The translations under genes and the position numbers were made by a program. A stretch of DNA of 58,773 nucleotides from Clostridia bacterium (GTDB taxonomy: Bacteria; Bacillota; Clostridia; Christensenellales; Borkfalkiaceae). The notes under the pieces are model-generated. The model saw nothing but the letters and a program-made list of their open reading frames with translations, had not been told where the DNA came from and did no database searches. Within the stretch, counting starts at the first letter, position 1. Each line of letters opens with the position of its first letter. Location of the stretch: positions 1-58,773 of the forward strand of contig JAFTHW010000012.1 of NCBI GenBank assembly GCA_017457225.1, read 5' to 3'. Positions 8,441 to 18,457 of the stretch are shown piece by piece.

Positions 8441-9967
8441 CTACATAAATTGAATAATCTGCTCGTCGTCTTCGTTGAGCATACGCCGCATCGCGATTTT
8501 TTCTTTCGCGCGTTTGGTCACGATCGCTTTAAAACCAAGCGCTTGGATCGTGATAAGGGGAGTCATCGCCACCATCGCAACCAACCCGAACGCGTTGGCA
8601 AGAATCCCGTCGACGCCCTGAATCGTAAAACAAACGCCAATGACGAACGGTAAAATGAAGCTGGACGTGAGCGGACCGCTGGCTACCCCGCCCGAGTCGA
8701 ACGCAATCGCCGTATAGATCTTCGGTACGAAGAACGACAGCCCGAGCGACAGGCAATAGCCGGGAATGAGATAGTACAAAATACTGAAATCGAAAAGAAT
8801 CCGAATGACGGACAGAGCGAGGGAAACGCCCACGCCGATCGACAACGCGAGCAGCATAGATTTTTTACGGATCGCGCCGCCCGTGACCGATTCCACTTGC
8901 TTGTTCAAAACGTGGATAGCAGGCTCTGCCAAAACGACCACGAGCCCCAGCCCGAACGCAAATATGACGAGCAGGATCTCGTTTTGTTGCGCGAGCTGTT
9001 CGCCCATTTTATAACCGATGGGCATAAACCCGATCTTGACCGCCGCGAGGAACAGCACCAAGCCGAAGAACGTGTAGAAAATACCGAAGATAATCTGGTA
9101 GATCTTTTTCTTGCGAAGCTTGAGCGTAAAGATTTGCAATAAAAAGAAGAATCCGACGAGGGGAAGAAGCGCGATGCACACTTCTTTCGCCACTTCGAGT
9201 ACGGCAGGAAGGAACTCCTTGCCAAGATGAGCATCAATGGAGTAGTCGGGCAACGTATAATTTACGTCCCCGTCTATGGTAAGACCCAAAATCATTACGG
9301 CGAGAATAGGTCCGATGGAGCAGAGCGCAACAAACCCGAAACTGTTTTCACGGTTCCGCTTGTCGCCAAGCGTTGCCGCAACGCCCACGCCGAGCGCCAT
9401 AATAAAGGGAACGGTGATCGGTCCCGTCGTAACGCCGCCCGAGTCGAACGCAAGAGGGAGAAATTTTTCGTTCCCCTGCACGATGACGAGCGACGCGATT
9501 GCAAACAACGCCATATAGAAAAAGGTCATCAGTTTTGCAAGATCGATGCGGAATACGATTTTGAGAATTCCGAGCACGAGGAACAACCCCACGCCCACGG
9601 CGATCGACAACGTCAGCGCGGTACTGCTCAAAATATTTTTCACCTGCGAAGCAAGCACGGTAAGATCGGGCTCGGCAATCGTGATAAAGACGCCCATTAC
9701 GAAACAGATGAGAATGAGCGCGGTAAATTTCCCCGATTTGGACAGACCGGAACCGATCTGTTCTCCCATCGGAGTCATCGCGATATCCGCGCCGAGGTTA
9801 AACAACGCCATACCCAAAATGAGTACGAACGACGCGCAGAGAAACACACCGATCTCCTTTCCCGAGAAATTGACGAGGGGGGTAAAATTCAAAATCACCA
9901 CCAGCAACGTAACGGGAAGAACGGATACAGTCGAATCTTTCAGTTTTGCAAACAGGGTTTTTAACAT
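8441..9967 (-). CDS. DUF1538 multi-pass membrane protein with internal duplication
   Basis: 508 aa with about 12-14 hydrophobic segments. The two halves are homologous: ITIAEPDLTVLASQV in half one matches VVLAEPAIHVLNKQV in half two, and AFDSGGVTTGPITVPFI matches AFDSGGVASGPLTSSFI. Repeated re-entrant-type AEP and FDSGG motifs in an inverted or tandem repeat are typical of secondary transporters. The family is annotated only as DUF1538, and its substrate is unknown. The two PII-like genes follow within 10 bp. galM lies 65 bp upstream on the same strand with no clear terminator between, so partial co-transcription is possible. The C-terminus is cytoplasmic and charged (MRRMLNEDDEQ), a plausible docking site for the PII proteins. 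Confidence 0.85.
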   Translation of the reverse strand: MLKTLFAKLKDSTVSVLPVTLLVVILNFTPLVNFSGKEIGVFLCASFVLILGMALFNLGADIAMTPMGEQIGSGLSKSGKFTALILICFVMGVFITIAEPDLTVLASQVKNILSSTALTLSIAVGVGLFLVLGILKIVFRIDLAKLMTFFYMALFAIASLVIVQGNEKFLPLAFDSGGVTTGPITVPFIMALGVGVAATLGDKRNRENSFGFVALCSIGPILAVMILGLTIDGDVNYTLPDYSIDAHLGKEFLPAVLEVAKEVCIALLPLVGFFFLLQIFTLKLRKKKIYQIIFGIFYTFFGLVLFLAAVKIGFMPIGYKMGEQLAQQNEILLVIFAFGLGLVVVLAEPAIHVLNKQVESVTGGAIRKKSMLLALSIGVGVSLALSVIRILFDFSILYYLIPGYCLSLGLSFFVPKIYTAIAFDSGGVASGPLTSSFILPFVIGVCFTIQGVDGILANAFGLVAMVAMTPLITIQALGFKAIVTKRAKEKIAMRRMLNEDDEQIIQFM

Positions 9968-10032
9968 TCTCTATACGCTCCGAGAAGTTTGATCAAGCCG
10001 TTTTAGCGCGCTTGTCGGAAAACCGTTCGAGA

Positions 10033-11064
10033 TTATTGAACGGAAAATTTATAAACGGTAACTTCGTGGTATTCCTCGCCCGCTTTGAGGGTCGTCTTAG
10101 GATACTTAGGACAGTTGGGGGAGTTGGGGAAACGTTGCGTTTCCAAACACAGGGCGCAATGGTTCACATAATTCTTTTTCCCTTGGAATCCGCCCGTGGA
10201 GCAAGCCGTGTAAAGCTGTACGCCGGGGAGAGTGGTATAGCAGTCCATTTTTCTGCCCGATTCTTTGTCGTATACGTAGGCAAAATGCTCCAAGCCCTCG
10301 CCTTTTTTCTCCAAACAGTAATTGAAATCGTAGCCGTTACAGTGACGGATCCATTTCGCGTTCGAGGCAATGTCTTTCCCGATCGTCTTTGCGGGGAGGA
10401 AGCTGTACTCCGTACCCTCGATATCCATAAACTCGCCGTGAGGAATGAGTTCCTCGTCCACGGGGGTAATTTGTTTGGAGTTGATCATCAGTTCGTGAGA
10501 AAGTACGGTATCTTGACTGCCGATATTGAAATAGGAATGATTGGTCAGGTTGCAAACGGTGTCTTGATCGGAAACGGCTTTATAATCGATAATCAGCTCG
10601 TTTTCGTCGGTGAGGGTATAGGTCACCCACACTTTCAGTTCCCCGGGGAAGCCGCCCGCTCCGTCGGGGGAAACGAGGGAAAGGCGCAAGCTGTTGTCGC
10701 CTACGATCTCCGCGTCCCAAAGCTGACGGTTAAAAGGCGCGGTAATTCCGCCGTGCAAGCAATTCCCCTTATCGTTCGCTTCCAACACGTATTCTTTTCC
10801 GTTTAAGGTAAATTTTGCGCCGCCGATTCGGTTGCCGTATCTGCCGATGGTCGCGCCGAAGTAGGGATATTCCCCGTAATAATCCTCGGGATTTTTACAG
10901 CCGACGATACAATCGCCGAGCACTCCGTTTTTATCGGGCGCGCGCAGAGCAATCAAGTGCCCGCCGTAGGTGAGAATATCCGCTTCGCAGCCCTTGGCGC
11001 TGTAAAGGGTATAGACATCGTTGATGAAACCGTCTTTTTCAAAAGAATACGTTTTTTTAATCAT
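10033..11064 (-). CDS. galM: Aldose 1-epimerase (mutarotase)
   Basis: A 343-aa beta-sandwich enzyme that interconverts alpha and beta anomers of glucose or galactose in the cytoplasm. Visible family motifs: GRYGNRIGGAKF (residues about 75-86), NCLHGG with the first active-site His, NHSYFNIG with the second His, and LETQRFPNSPN holding the catalytic Glu. Length is normal. The start has AAGGTTAAGATT upstream and an extended -10 about 60 bp before it. No Leloir-pathway gene is adjacent. Confidence 0.93.
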   Translation of the reverse strand: MIKKTYSFEKDGFINDVYTLYSAKGCEADILTYGGHLIALRAPDKNGVLGDCIVGCKNPEDYYGEYPYFGATIGRYGNRIGGAKFTLNGKEYVLEANDKGNCLHGGITAPFNRQLWDAEIVGDNSLRLSLVSPDGAGGFPGELKVWVTYTLTDENELIIDYKAVSDQDTVCNLTNHSYFNIGSQDTVLSHELMINSKQITPVDEELIPHGEFMDIEGTEYSFLPAKTIGKDIASNAKWIRHCNGYDFNYCLEKKGEGLEHFAYVYDKESGRKMDCYTTLPGVQLYTACSTGGFQGKKNYVNHCALCLETQRFPNSPNCPKYPKTTLKAGEEYHEVTVYKFSVQ

Positions 11065-11114
11065 AATCTTAACCTTCTGTAAAAATTTTATATTTGCTTA
11101 GGAAAATATATCCT

Positions 11115-11123
11115 ATTATACCA
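11115..11123 (-). promoter_or_regulatory. Extended -10 element of the galM promoter
   Basis: On the minus strand TGGTATAAT; no convincing -35 is seen. It directs transcription to galM, 50 bp downstream. Confidence 0.5.
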
Positions 11124-11205
11124 CGAAAGAACGGAAAAGTCCATAGTATATCGGAAAATTTTTTTGAGTTTTTTATAATAAAAACGCGAAACGGGATAAA
11201 AACCG

Positions 11206-11234
11206 TTGACTTAACCGTTTTCGTGTGCTATTAT
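11206..11234 (+). promoter_or_regulatory. Promoter of ilvE
   Basis: TTGACT (11206-11211), a 17-nt spacer and TATTAT (11229-11234). It leaves a leader of about 60 nt with no T-box features. Confidence 0.7.
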
Positions 11235-11302
11235 TATATAAATAAATTGAAGAGCGGTGTGTTATTCAAAAAATGCATACCGATACACGGGAGGGCTTAT
11301 TT

Positions 11303-12364
11303 ATGAAAATAAAAATTACGAAAACGACGACTCCCGGAACGATGCCGTCGGAAGATCAATTAGGATTTGGGAAAGTATTCACCGATCATATGTTTATTAT
11401 GGATTACGAGGCAGGAAAGGGATGGTACGATCCGCGGATCGTACCGTTCGGGCGCATTTCGCTCCATCCTGCTTCGACCGTATTGCACTACGGCGCGGAA
11501 ATTTTCGAGGGTTTAAAAGCGTATAGAAGAGAGGACGGCGGAGTGCAGCTTTTCCGTCCGATGGAAAATATCAAACGAATGAACAACTCGGCGGAGAGAA
11601 TGAGTTTGCCTGCGATCGACGAGCAGGATATGCTGGAGATTTTGGAAACGTTCGTAAAGACGGAAGAAAAGTGGGTACCCCGATCGTTTGGGACGTCGTT
11701 GTATCTTCGTCCGTTCACGTTCGGTAACGACGAATCCTTGGGCGTACACGCGGTCAAGAGCGCGACGTTTATGTTGATTGCTTCCCCCAGCGGAAGCTAT
11801 TACGCAGAGGGGATCAATCCCGTCAAGATTATGATCGAATCGGAGGACGTGCGTACGGTACGCGGCGGCACGGGCTATGCGAAATGTGGCGGCAACTACG
11901 CGGCGAGTACCAGAGCGGGCGAAAAAGCGATGAAAAAGGGCTATTCGCAAGTGCTTTGGCTGGACGGCGTGGAGAGAAAATATATTGAAGAAGTGGGTGC
12001 GATGAACGTAATGTTCAAAATAGGCGGCGAGATCGTGACGCCCAAACTCACGGGATCGATTTTGCCCGGAATTACGAGAAAGAGCTGTATTGAAGTTTTG
12101 AAATCAAAAGGTTATACGGTCAGCGAACGCCTGCTTTCCTTGGACGAGCTGGTAGAAGCGATGAAGAGCGGAACGTTGGAAGAGGCGTGGGGCTGCGGAA
12201 CGGCGGCGGTCGTTTCCCCGATCGGTCAGTTGGCGGTCGGCGAGGACGAATACGAGATCAACGACGGAAAGATCGGCGCGGTCACGCAGGAGTTGTACGA
12301 CGTACTGACAGGGATCCAATGGGGCAAAATAGAAGATCCGTTCGGCTGGGTGTATAAATTGTAA
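11303..12364 (+). CDS. ilvE: Branched-chain amino acid aminotransferase
   Basis: 353 aa, fold-type IV PLP enzyme of the long BCAT class. It catalyses the last step of Val, Leu and Ile synthesis (and the first of their breakdown), with glutamate as amino donor. Seen: the VLHYGAEIFEGLKAY motif (60-74), RPFTFGNDESLGV (136-148), the PLP lysine K194 in GYAKCGGNYAAS, and the C-terminal GCGTAAVVSPIG motif. The ATG at 11303 follows GGAGGGC at 6 nt; the ATG 30 bp upstream lacks a site. The gene has its own promoter, and the T-box-controlled operon starts just after it, so it can be expressed when the rest is attenuated. Confidence 0.95.
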   Translation: MKIKITKTTTPGTMPSEDQLGFGKVFTDHMFIMDYEAGKGWYDPRIVPFGRISLHPASTVLHYGAEIFEGLKAYRREDGGVQLFRPMENIKRMNNSAERMSLPAIDEQDMLEILETFVKTEEKWVPRSFGTSLYLRPFTFGNDESLGVHAVKSATFMLIASPSGSYYAEGINPVKIMIESEDVRTVRGGTGYAKCGGNYAASTRAGEKAMKKGYSQVLWLDGVERKYIEEVGAMNVMFKIGGEIVTPKLTGSILPGITRKSCIEVLKSKGYTVSERLLSLDELVEAMKSGTLEEAWGCGTAAVVSPIGQLAVGEDEYEINDGKIGAVTQELYDVLTGIQWGKIEDPFGWVYKL

Positions 12365-12417
12365 AAATTTACAGGTGAAAAATACCGAAAAAAAAGCGGA
12401 TTTTGTTGACAATTTCG

Positions 12418-12446
12418 TTGACAAAAGTTAAAAATGAAGGTATAAT
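12418..12446 (+). promoter_or_regulatory. Consensus promoter of the leu-ilv operon
   Basis: TTGACA (12418-12423), a 17-nt spacer and TATAAT (12441-12446), perfect in both boxes. A second TTGACA lies 12 nt upstream (12406-12411) in the repeated context GTTGACAA. Predicted start near 12453, which leaves a leader of about 320 nt. Confidence 0.85.
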
Positions 12447-12464
12447 ACAACATATATATTGTAA

Positions 12465-12740
12465 ATGAAAGGCTATGACGGGAAAAAATCCGTAAAACTT
12501 GTTTGCAGAGAGTCGACGTTCGGTGCGAGTCGATACGGTTTACGGAAGATAGCTCCTCCCCGAGCCGCCGAGAGAACGGCGTTGAGCCAAGTAGATTCGG
12601 ACGGATTCTCCCGTTATCGAGAAGTCTTTAAGGACGTGAGTGGGCGATCGGATCGCCAAACGGAGTGGTACCGCGGAGAAAATTTCTTCGTCTCTTTTAT
12701 ACGGCTTGATTTGCCGTGCGAAAGAGACGATTTTTTATAA
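12465..12740 (+). ncRNA. T-box leader (tRNA-sensing riboswitch), probably leucine-specific
   Basis: All canonical parts are present. Stem I has a K-turn base (GGCT-ATGA-CGGG with CCCG-AGCC), an upper helix TCCGTAAA/TTTACGGA, the AG-bulge region GCAGAGAGTC and the distal loop GGTGCGAG (12522-12529). A stem III hairpin GGCGATC/GATCGCC precedes the T-box sequence TGGTACCGCGG (12666-12676). A long terminator stem (TCGTCTCTTT 12688-12697 with AAAGAGACGA 12721-12730) ends in TTTTTT. Within the specifier loop, CTC (12553-12555, Leu) sits at the expected distance from the GAGC that closes stem I. It is followed by C rather than the usual purine, so the codon assignment is less certain than the T-box call. 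Uncharged tRNA should permit read-through into leuA. Confidence 0.92.
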
Positions 12741-12771
12741 TAACAGACGGAAAATTCGCCGGAGGACGGAT

Positions 12772-14433
12772 ATGAAAAACTGTAACAAATACGTAAAACA
12801 ATATTTCGAGCCGCAGGGCGTAACGGCGGATTGGGTGAAGAAATCCTATTTAGAAAAACCGCCCGTGTGGTGTAGCGTGGATTTGCGCGATGGGAATCAG
12901 GCGTTGATTATTCCTATGAGTTTAGAGGAGAAAATGGAGTTTTTCCAACTCCTTTGCAAGCTCGGTTTTAAAGAAATCGAAATCGGATTTCCTGCCGCCA
13001 GCGAAACGGAGTATGAATTTTGCCGTAAACTCATTGAAGAGGATCTGATTCCCGACGACGTGACCATTCAGGTATTGACGCAATCGCGGGAGCATATTAT
13101 CGCAAAGACGTTCGAGGCGTTAAAAGGTGCGAAACGCGCGATCGTACATCTTTACAATTCCACTTCGGTGGCGCAGAGAGAACAGGTATTCAAACGCAGT
13201 AAACAAGAGATCGTCGACATTGCGGTGTTTGGGGCGAAACTTTGTAAACAATATCGTGAAAAGGCGGAGGGCAAGATTACGTTTGAGTATTCTCCCGAAA
13301 GCTTTACAGGTACGGAGCCGGAGTTCGCGGCGGAGATCTGCAACGCGGTTTTGGATATTTGGCAACCGACCGAGCAGGATAAAGCGATTATCAATCTTCC
13401 CGTGACGGTAGCGCATTCGATGCCGCACGTGTACGCCAACCAAGTGGAGTATATGTGCAAGAACTTGAAATACAGAGAGAACGTCGTCGTATCCTTGCAT
13501 CCGCATAACGACCGCGGTTGCGCGGTGGCGGACAGCGAAATGGGCTTGCTTGCCGGCGGCGACCGTATCGAGGGTACGCTGTTTGGCAATGGCGAACGCA
13601 CGGGGAACGTGGACATTATTACGTTGGCGCTCAATATGTATTCGCAAGGGATTGATCCGCAGCTCGATTTCTCCAACCTACCCGAAGTGACGGCTGTGTA
13701 CGAAAAAGTGACGAGAATGAAAGTGAGCGAACGTCAGCCGTATAGCGGACAGCTTGTATTCGCAGCGTTCAGCGGCTCTCATCAAGATGCGATCGCAAAG
13801 GGAATGAAATACAGGGTGGAAAAGGATACGGACGTATGGACGGTCCCCTATCTTCCGATCGATCCTGCCGACGTGGGCAGAGTGTACGAGGCGGACGTGA
13901 TCCGCATCAATTCCCAATCGGGCAAAGGCGGTATCGGCTATATTTTGGAAACGCAGTTTAACCTACTTCTCCCTCCGAAGATGCGCGAAGTATTCGGGTA
14001 TCACGTCAAGAGTATTTCCGATCACGAGCACAGGGAGCTTTCTCCGCAGGAAGTTCACGATATTTTCCTACGTGATTTCGTCAATTTACACGATACGCTC
14101 AGCATCGTTGGGGCGAACTACGAAGACGCTTCGGCGGAGACGTTAAAAGGCGAAATTGAAATTTGTTATAAAGGACAAATCCGTAAAATCAGGGTGGAGG
14201 GCAACGGCAGATTGGACTGCGTGAGCATCGCCATCAAAGAAGTGACGGGTATCGATTACGTATTGGAGAGCTACGTCGAGCACGCATTGGAGGAAAAATC
14301 CACGTCCAAAGCGGCTTCGTATATCTGCATCGTAACCGAGGGCAAGAGTTATTGGGGTACGGGCATTCACACCGACATTATGACCTCGTCTATTCGGGCG
14401 TTGGTTTCGGCGGTCAACCGTATATGGAAATAA
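12772..14433 (+). CDS. leuA: 2-isopropylmalate synthase, long (type 2) form
   Basis: 553 aa; condenses acetyl-CoA with 2-ketoisovalerate, the first committed step to leucine. The N-terminal extension and CSVDLRDGNQAL motif (34-45; metal ligand Asp and catalytic Arg) place it in the yeast/actinobacterial-type long class rather than the 500-aa class. HPHNDRG (243-249) supplies the metal-binding histidines. The C-terminal regulatory domain, from about residue 430, is present, so leucine feedback is expected. The ATG at 12772 follows GGAGG at 6 nt; the longer frame from 12640 would run through the T-box terminator and is rejected. First gene of the T-box operon. Confidence 0.95.
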   Translation: MKNCNKYVKQYFEPQGVTADWVKKSYLEKPPVWCSVDLRDGNQALIIPMSLEEKMEFFQLLCKLGFKEIEIGFPAASETEYEFCRKLIEEDLIPDDVTIQVLTQSREHIIAKTFEALKGAKRAIVHLYNSTSVAQREQVFKRSKQEIVDIAVFGAKLCKQYREKAEGKITFEYSPESFTGTEPEFAAEICNAVLDIWQPTEQDKAIINLPVTVAHSMPHVYANQVEYMCKNLKYRENVVVSLHPHNDRGCAVADSEMGLLAGGDRIEGTLFGNGERTGNVDIITLALNMYSQGIDPQLDFSNLPEVTAVYEKVTRMKVSERQPYSGQLVFAAFSGSHQDAIAKGMKYRVEKDTDVWTVPYLPIDPADVGRVYEADVIRINSQSGKGGIGYILETQFNLLLPPKMREVFGYHVKSISDHEHRELSPQEVHDIFLRDFVNLHDTLSIVGANYEDASAETLKGEIEICYKGQIRKIRVEGNGRLDCVSIAIKEVTGIDYVLESYVEHALEEKSTSKAASYICIVTEGKSYWGTGIHTDIMTSSIRALVSAVNRIWK

Positions 14434-14448
14434 AGAGGAGTACGACTT

Positions 14449-16131
14449 ATGCAATTAAAAGGAGCGCAAATTTTAATCAAAACCCTGATCGAGCAGGGCG
14501 TAACCGACGTATTTGGTTATCCCGGCGGACAGGTTATCAATATTTACGACGCGTTGTATGAATACAAGGATCAAATCCATCACGTATTGACGGCGCACGA
14601 ACAAGGCGCGGCGCACGCGGCAGACGGATATTCTCGTGCGACGGGCAAGGTAGGCGTCTGTATCGCGACGAGCGGTCCGGGCGCGACGAATCTCGTCACG
14701 GGTATCGCGACGGCGATGCTGGACTCTATACCCATGGTCGCGATTACGGGCAACGTTCCCTGTTCGCTCATTGGGAAAGACAGTTTTCAAGAGATCGACA
14801 TCACGGGCATTACGCTGCCCATTACCAAACACAATTTCTTCGTGACCAAGATCGAAGATTTGGCGGATACGATCCGCAAAGCGTTTACGATTGCGAAATC
14901 GGGCAGACCCGGTCCCGTCCTCGTCGATAGTCCCAAGGACGTACAAGTAGCGTCTTACGAATATGAAGAACAAGAGGTAACGTCAAAGTCGGCTTTACCC
15001 AAGGTCAAAGAGGAGCTGATTGACGAAGCGGCGAAGATGATTGCCGAAGCGAAACGCCCGTATCTCTACGTTGGCGGCGGCGCGGCAGGCTTGGGTATGG
15101 GCAAAGACATCGTGGCGTTTGCAAACAAGATCGACGCAGTGATCGGCTGTTCGTTTATGGGGCTTTCGGCAGTACCGCAAGACGACGAACGCTTCCTTGG
15201 TATGCAAGGTATGCACGGACATTACGCTTCCTCTATGGCGCAAAACGAAGCGGATCTGATTTTGGCGATCGGCGTTCGGTTCAGTGACAGAGCGACGGGG
15301 AACGTCGCGAAGTTTGCGAAAAAGAGCAAGATCATTCAGCTTGATCCCGATTGCGCGGAAATCAATAAAAACGTTCGGGTACAGCTCGGGCTCGTGGGCG
15401 ACGTAGAGAATTCGTTCAAGCGGATCGTGGAAAAATGTGAGAAGAAGAACAATCCCGATTGGATTCTCCGCGTACGGTCTTTGAAACAGGAAGAGGAACG
15501 TTTGGAAGAAGAGATAGCGGCGGCTTCGACGGTAGCGCTCACTCCCAGACAGGTGTTTGATATTATCAATGCGGAAAAACTTCCGAAAACGGTGATTGCG
15601 ACGGACGTAGGACAGCATCAAATGTGGACGGCGCAGTATGTCAAATTCGACGGTCCGCGCAGATTCGTTTCCAGCGGCGGGCTCGGCACGATGGGCTTTG
15701 GTTTGGGCGCGGCAATCGGCTCGTACGTAGCGACGAAAGACCCGATTGTACTCATTACGGGCGACGGGAGTTTCGGAATGAACCTGAACGAGTTGGCAAC
15801 GGCAGTCACGTATAAGATTCCCGTGGTAATCGTACTGATGAACAACGGCGTTTTGGGTATGGTAAGACAATGGCAAACGCTGTTTTTCGGGAAGCGGTAT
15901 TCTAACACCATTTTAGAGCGAAAGACGGACTTTGTGAAGTTGGCGCAGGCATTTGGAGCGGACGGATATTTAGCGGAAACGCCCGTGGAGTTCAAAAAAG
16001 CGTTTGAAAAAGCGGTAAAAGCAGGTAAACCCGTTGTCATCGACACGCGGATTGACAAGGACGAATTCGTATTGCCTATGTTACCTCCGGGCGGCGCGAT
16101 CGACGATATGATTACGAAAGCGAAAGCGTAA
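14449..16131 (+). CDS. ilvB: Acetolactate synthase large subunit
   Basis: A 560-aa ThDP enzyme that makes 2-acetolactate from two pyruvates (Val/Leu branch) or 2-aceto-2-hydroxybutyrate (Ile branch). Seen: catalytic Glu51 in TAHEQGAAHAADGY, the SGPGATN motif, the FAD-binding middle domain, and the ThDP/Mg motif GDGSFGMN with NN at its end in the C-terminal third. GAGGAG precedes the ATG, 15 bp after leuA. The separate regulatory subunit gene follows 12 bp downstream, which argues for the biosynthetic rather than the catabolic enzyme. Confidence 0.96.
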   Translation: MQLKGAQILIKTLIEQGVTDVFGYPGGQVINIYDALYEYKDQIHHVLTAHEQGAAHAADGYSRATGKVGVCIATSGPGATNLVTGIATAMLDSIPMVAITGNVPCSLIGKDSFQEIDITGITLPITKHNFFVTKIEDLADTIRKAFTIAKSGRPGPVLVDSPKDVQVASYEYEEQEVTSKSALPKVKEELIDEAAKMIAEAKRPYLYVGGGAAGLGMGKDIVAFANKIDAVIGCSFMGLSAVPQDDERFLGMQGMHGHYASSMAQNEADLILAIGVRFSDRATGNVAKFAKKSKIIQLDPDCAEINKNVRVQLGLVGDVENSFKRIVEKCEKKNNPDWILRVRSLKQEEERLEEEIAAASTVALTPRQVFDIINAEKLPKTVIATDVGQHQMWTAQYVKFDGPRRFVSSGGLGTMGFGLGAAIGSYVATKDPIVLITGDGSFGMNLNELATAVTYKIPVVIVLMNNGVLGMVRQWQTLFFGKRYSNTILERKTDFVKLAQAFGADGYLAETPVEFKKAFEKAVKAGKPVVIDTRIDKDEFVLPMLPPGGAIDDMITKAKA

Positions 16132-16143
16132 GGAGGGCGCGGA

Positions 16144-17689
<1,546 letters not shown>

Positions 17690-17711
17690 AAAGGAAGATA
17701 AGGAGATCATT

Positions 17712-18338
17712 ATGAAAAACGAAATCAGATTGGTAGGTAAAAAAATCCTCATTGACAAAAGTAAGCTTTTGCTTCACTACGATCCCGACGAAAATTGGAA
17801 AGATCACTTCCAGGTTATGGCAGGGGAATGGAAATGCGAAGACGGGTATCTCATCGGTATTGAAAGAGGGAACAAGGGCGGTATTTTGTTCACGAAACAA
17901 TCGTTCGATAAAGACGTTATGATGACGTTCACGGCTTCCACCGTATTGCCCGCTACCCGCGACGTAAACGCGGTATTTTGCGCGAAATGGGATAAGGAAA
18001 CGGACTATCTTGGCGAATCCTACGTCTGCGGTTTGAACGGCTGGTACGAGGATAAGGCAGGTATGGAGAGCAACGCTCCCAACGGCTTCCGTGCGTTGAC
18101 GAACTCCTATCGCTATACGCCCGGCAAAGAGATCCGTATGACGGTCGGCGCGATCAACGGTCATACGTTTATGGTTGTCGACGACGAGCTCGTGATCGAG
18201 TACTCCGACCCCACGCCCATTCTCGGCGGACATTGCGGATTCTCGCCCTATTGCACGATCCTGAAGATCAAGGACATCGACATTCGCGAGATCTATTGGG
18301 AAAAATTTGAACAATCCTACACGCCCGAATTCGAGTAA
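17712..18338 (+). CDS. Concanavalin-A-like jelly-roll protein (DUF1080/DUF1961-like) inside the BCAA operon
   Basis: A 208-aa protein without a signal peptide. The pattern is that of laminin-G/3-keto-disaccharide hydrolase-like jelly rolls: FQVMAGEWKCEDGYLIG (residues 34-50), a GGILFTKQSFDKDVMM strand pair, a VNAVFCAKWDK strand, PGKEIRMTVGAINGHTFMV, a YSDPTP turn and the closing KIKDIDIREIYWE. Such domains bind or hydrolyse carbohydrates; no catalytic residues can be assigned. AAGGAGATC is upstream, and the gene starts 22 bp after ilvC and 119 bp before ilvD on the same strand, so it is transcribed with the operon although no role in amino acid synthesis is known. Family assignment is by pattern only. 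Confidence 0.6.
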   Translation: MKNEIRLVGKKILIDKSKLLLHYDPDENWKDHFQVMAGEWKCEDGYLIGIERGNKGGILFTKQSFDKDVMMTFTASTVLPATRDVNAVFCAKWDKETDYLGESYVCGLNGWYEDKAGMESNAPNGFRALTNSYRYTPGKEIRMTVGAINGHTFMVVDDELVIEYSDPTPILGGHCGFSPYCTILKIKDIDIREIYWEKFEQSYTPEFE

Positions 18339-18393
18339 GAACTAGAATCGGAGCTAAAAACAACACAAAACGTTGACGGAAAACGTACGCACG

Positions 18394-18428
18394 CCGCCGC
18401 TCGGGAAAAGAGGGGCGGTTTGCGGCGG
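18394..18428 (+). other. G+C-rich hairpin upstream of ilvD
   Basis: CCGCCGC (18394-18400) pairs with GCGGCGG (18422-18428). There is no T-run after it. It could be an mRNA processing or stability element that separates the 5' part of the operon from ilvD, or a weak attenuator. Confidence 0.45.
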
Positions 18429-18457
18429 TTAGACGCCAAGAATCACAGGTAAGTATT

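Noticed and set aside
9227-9964. A 245-codon plus-strand frame opposite the DUF1538 gene
   Set aside because: Extremely rich in Arg, His, Asn and Glu with no fold pattern; it is the complement of a hydrophobic membrane protein gene.
12640-12771. N-terminal extension of leuA
   Set aside because: The extension is the translation of the T-box antiterminator and terminator; the ATG at 12772 has GGAGG and the conserved start.
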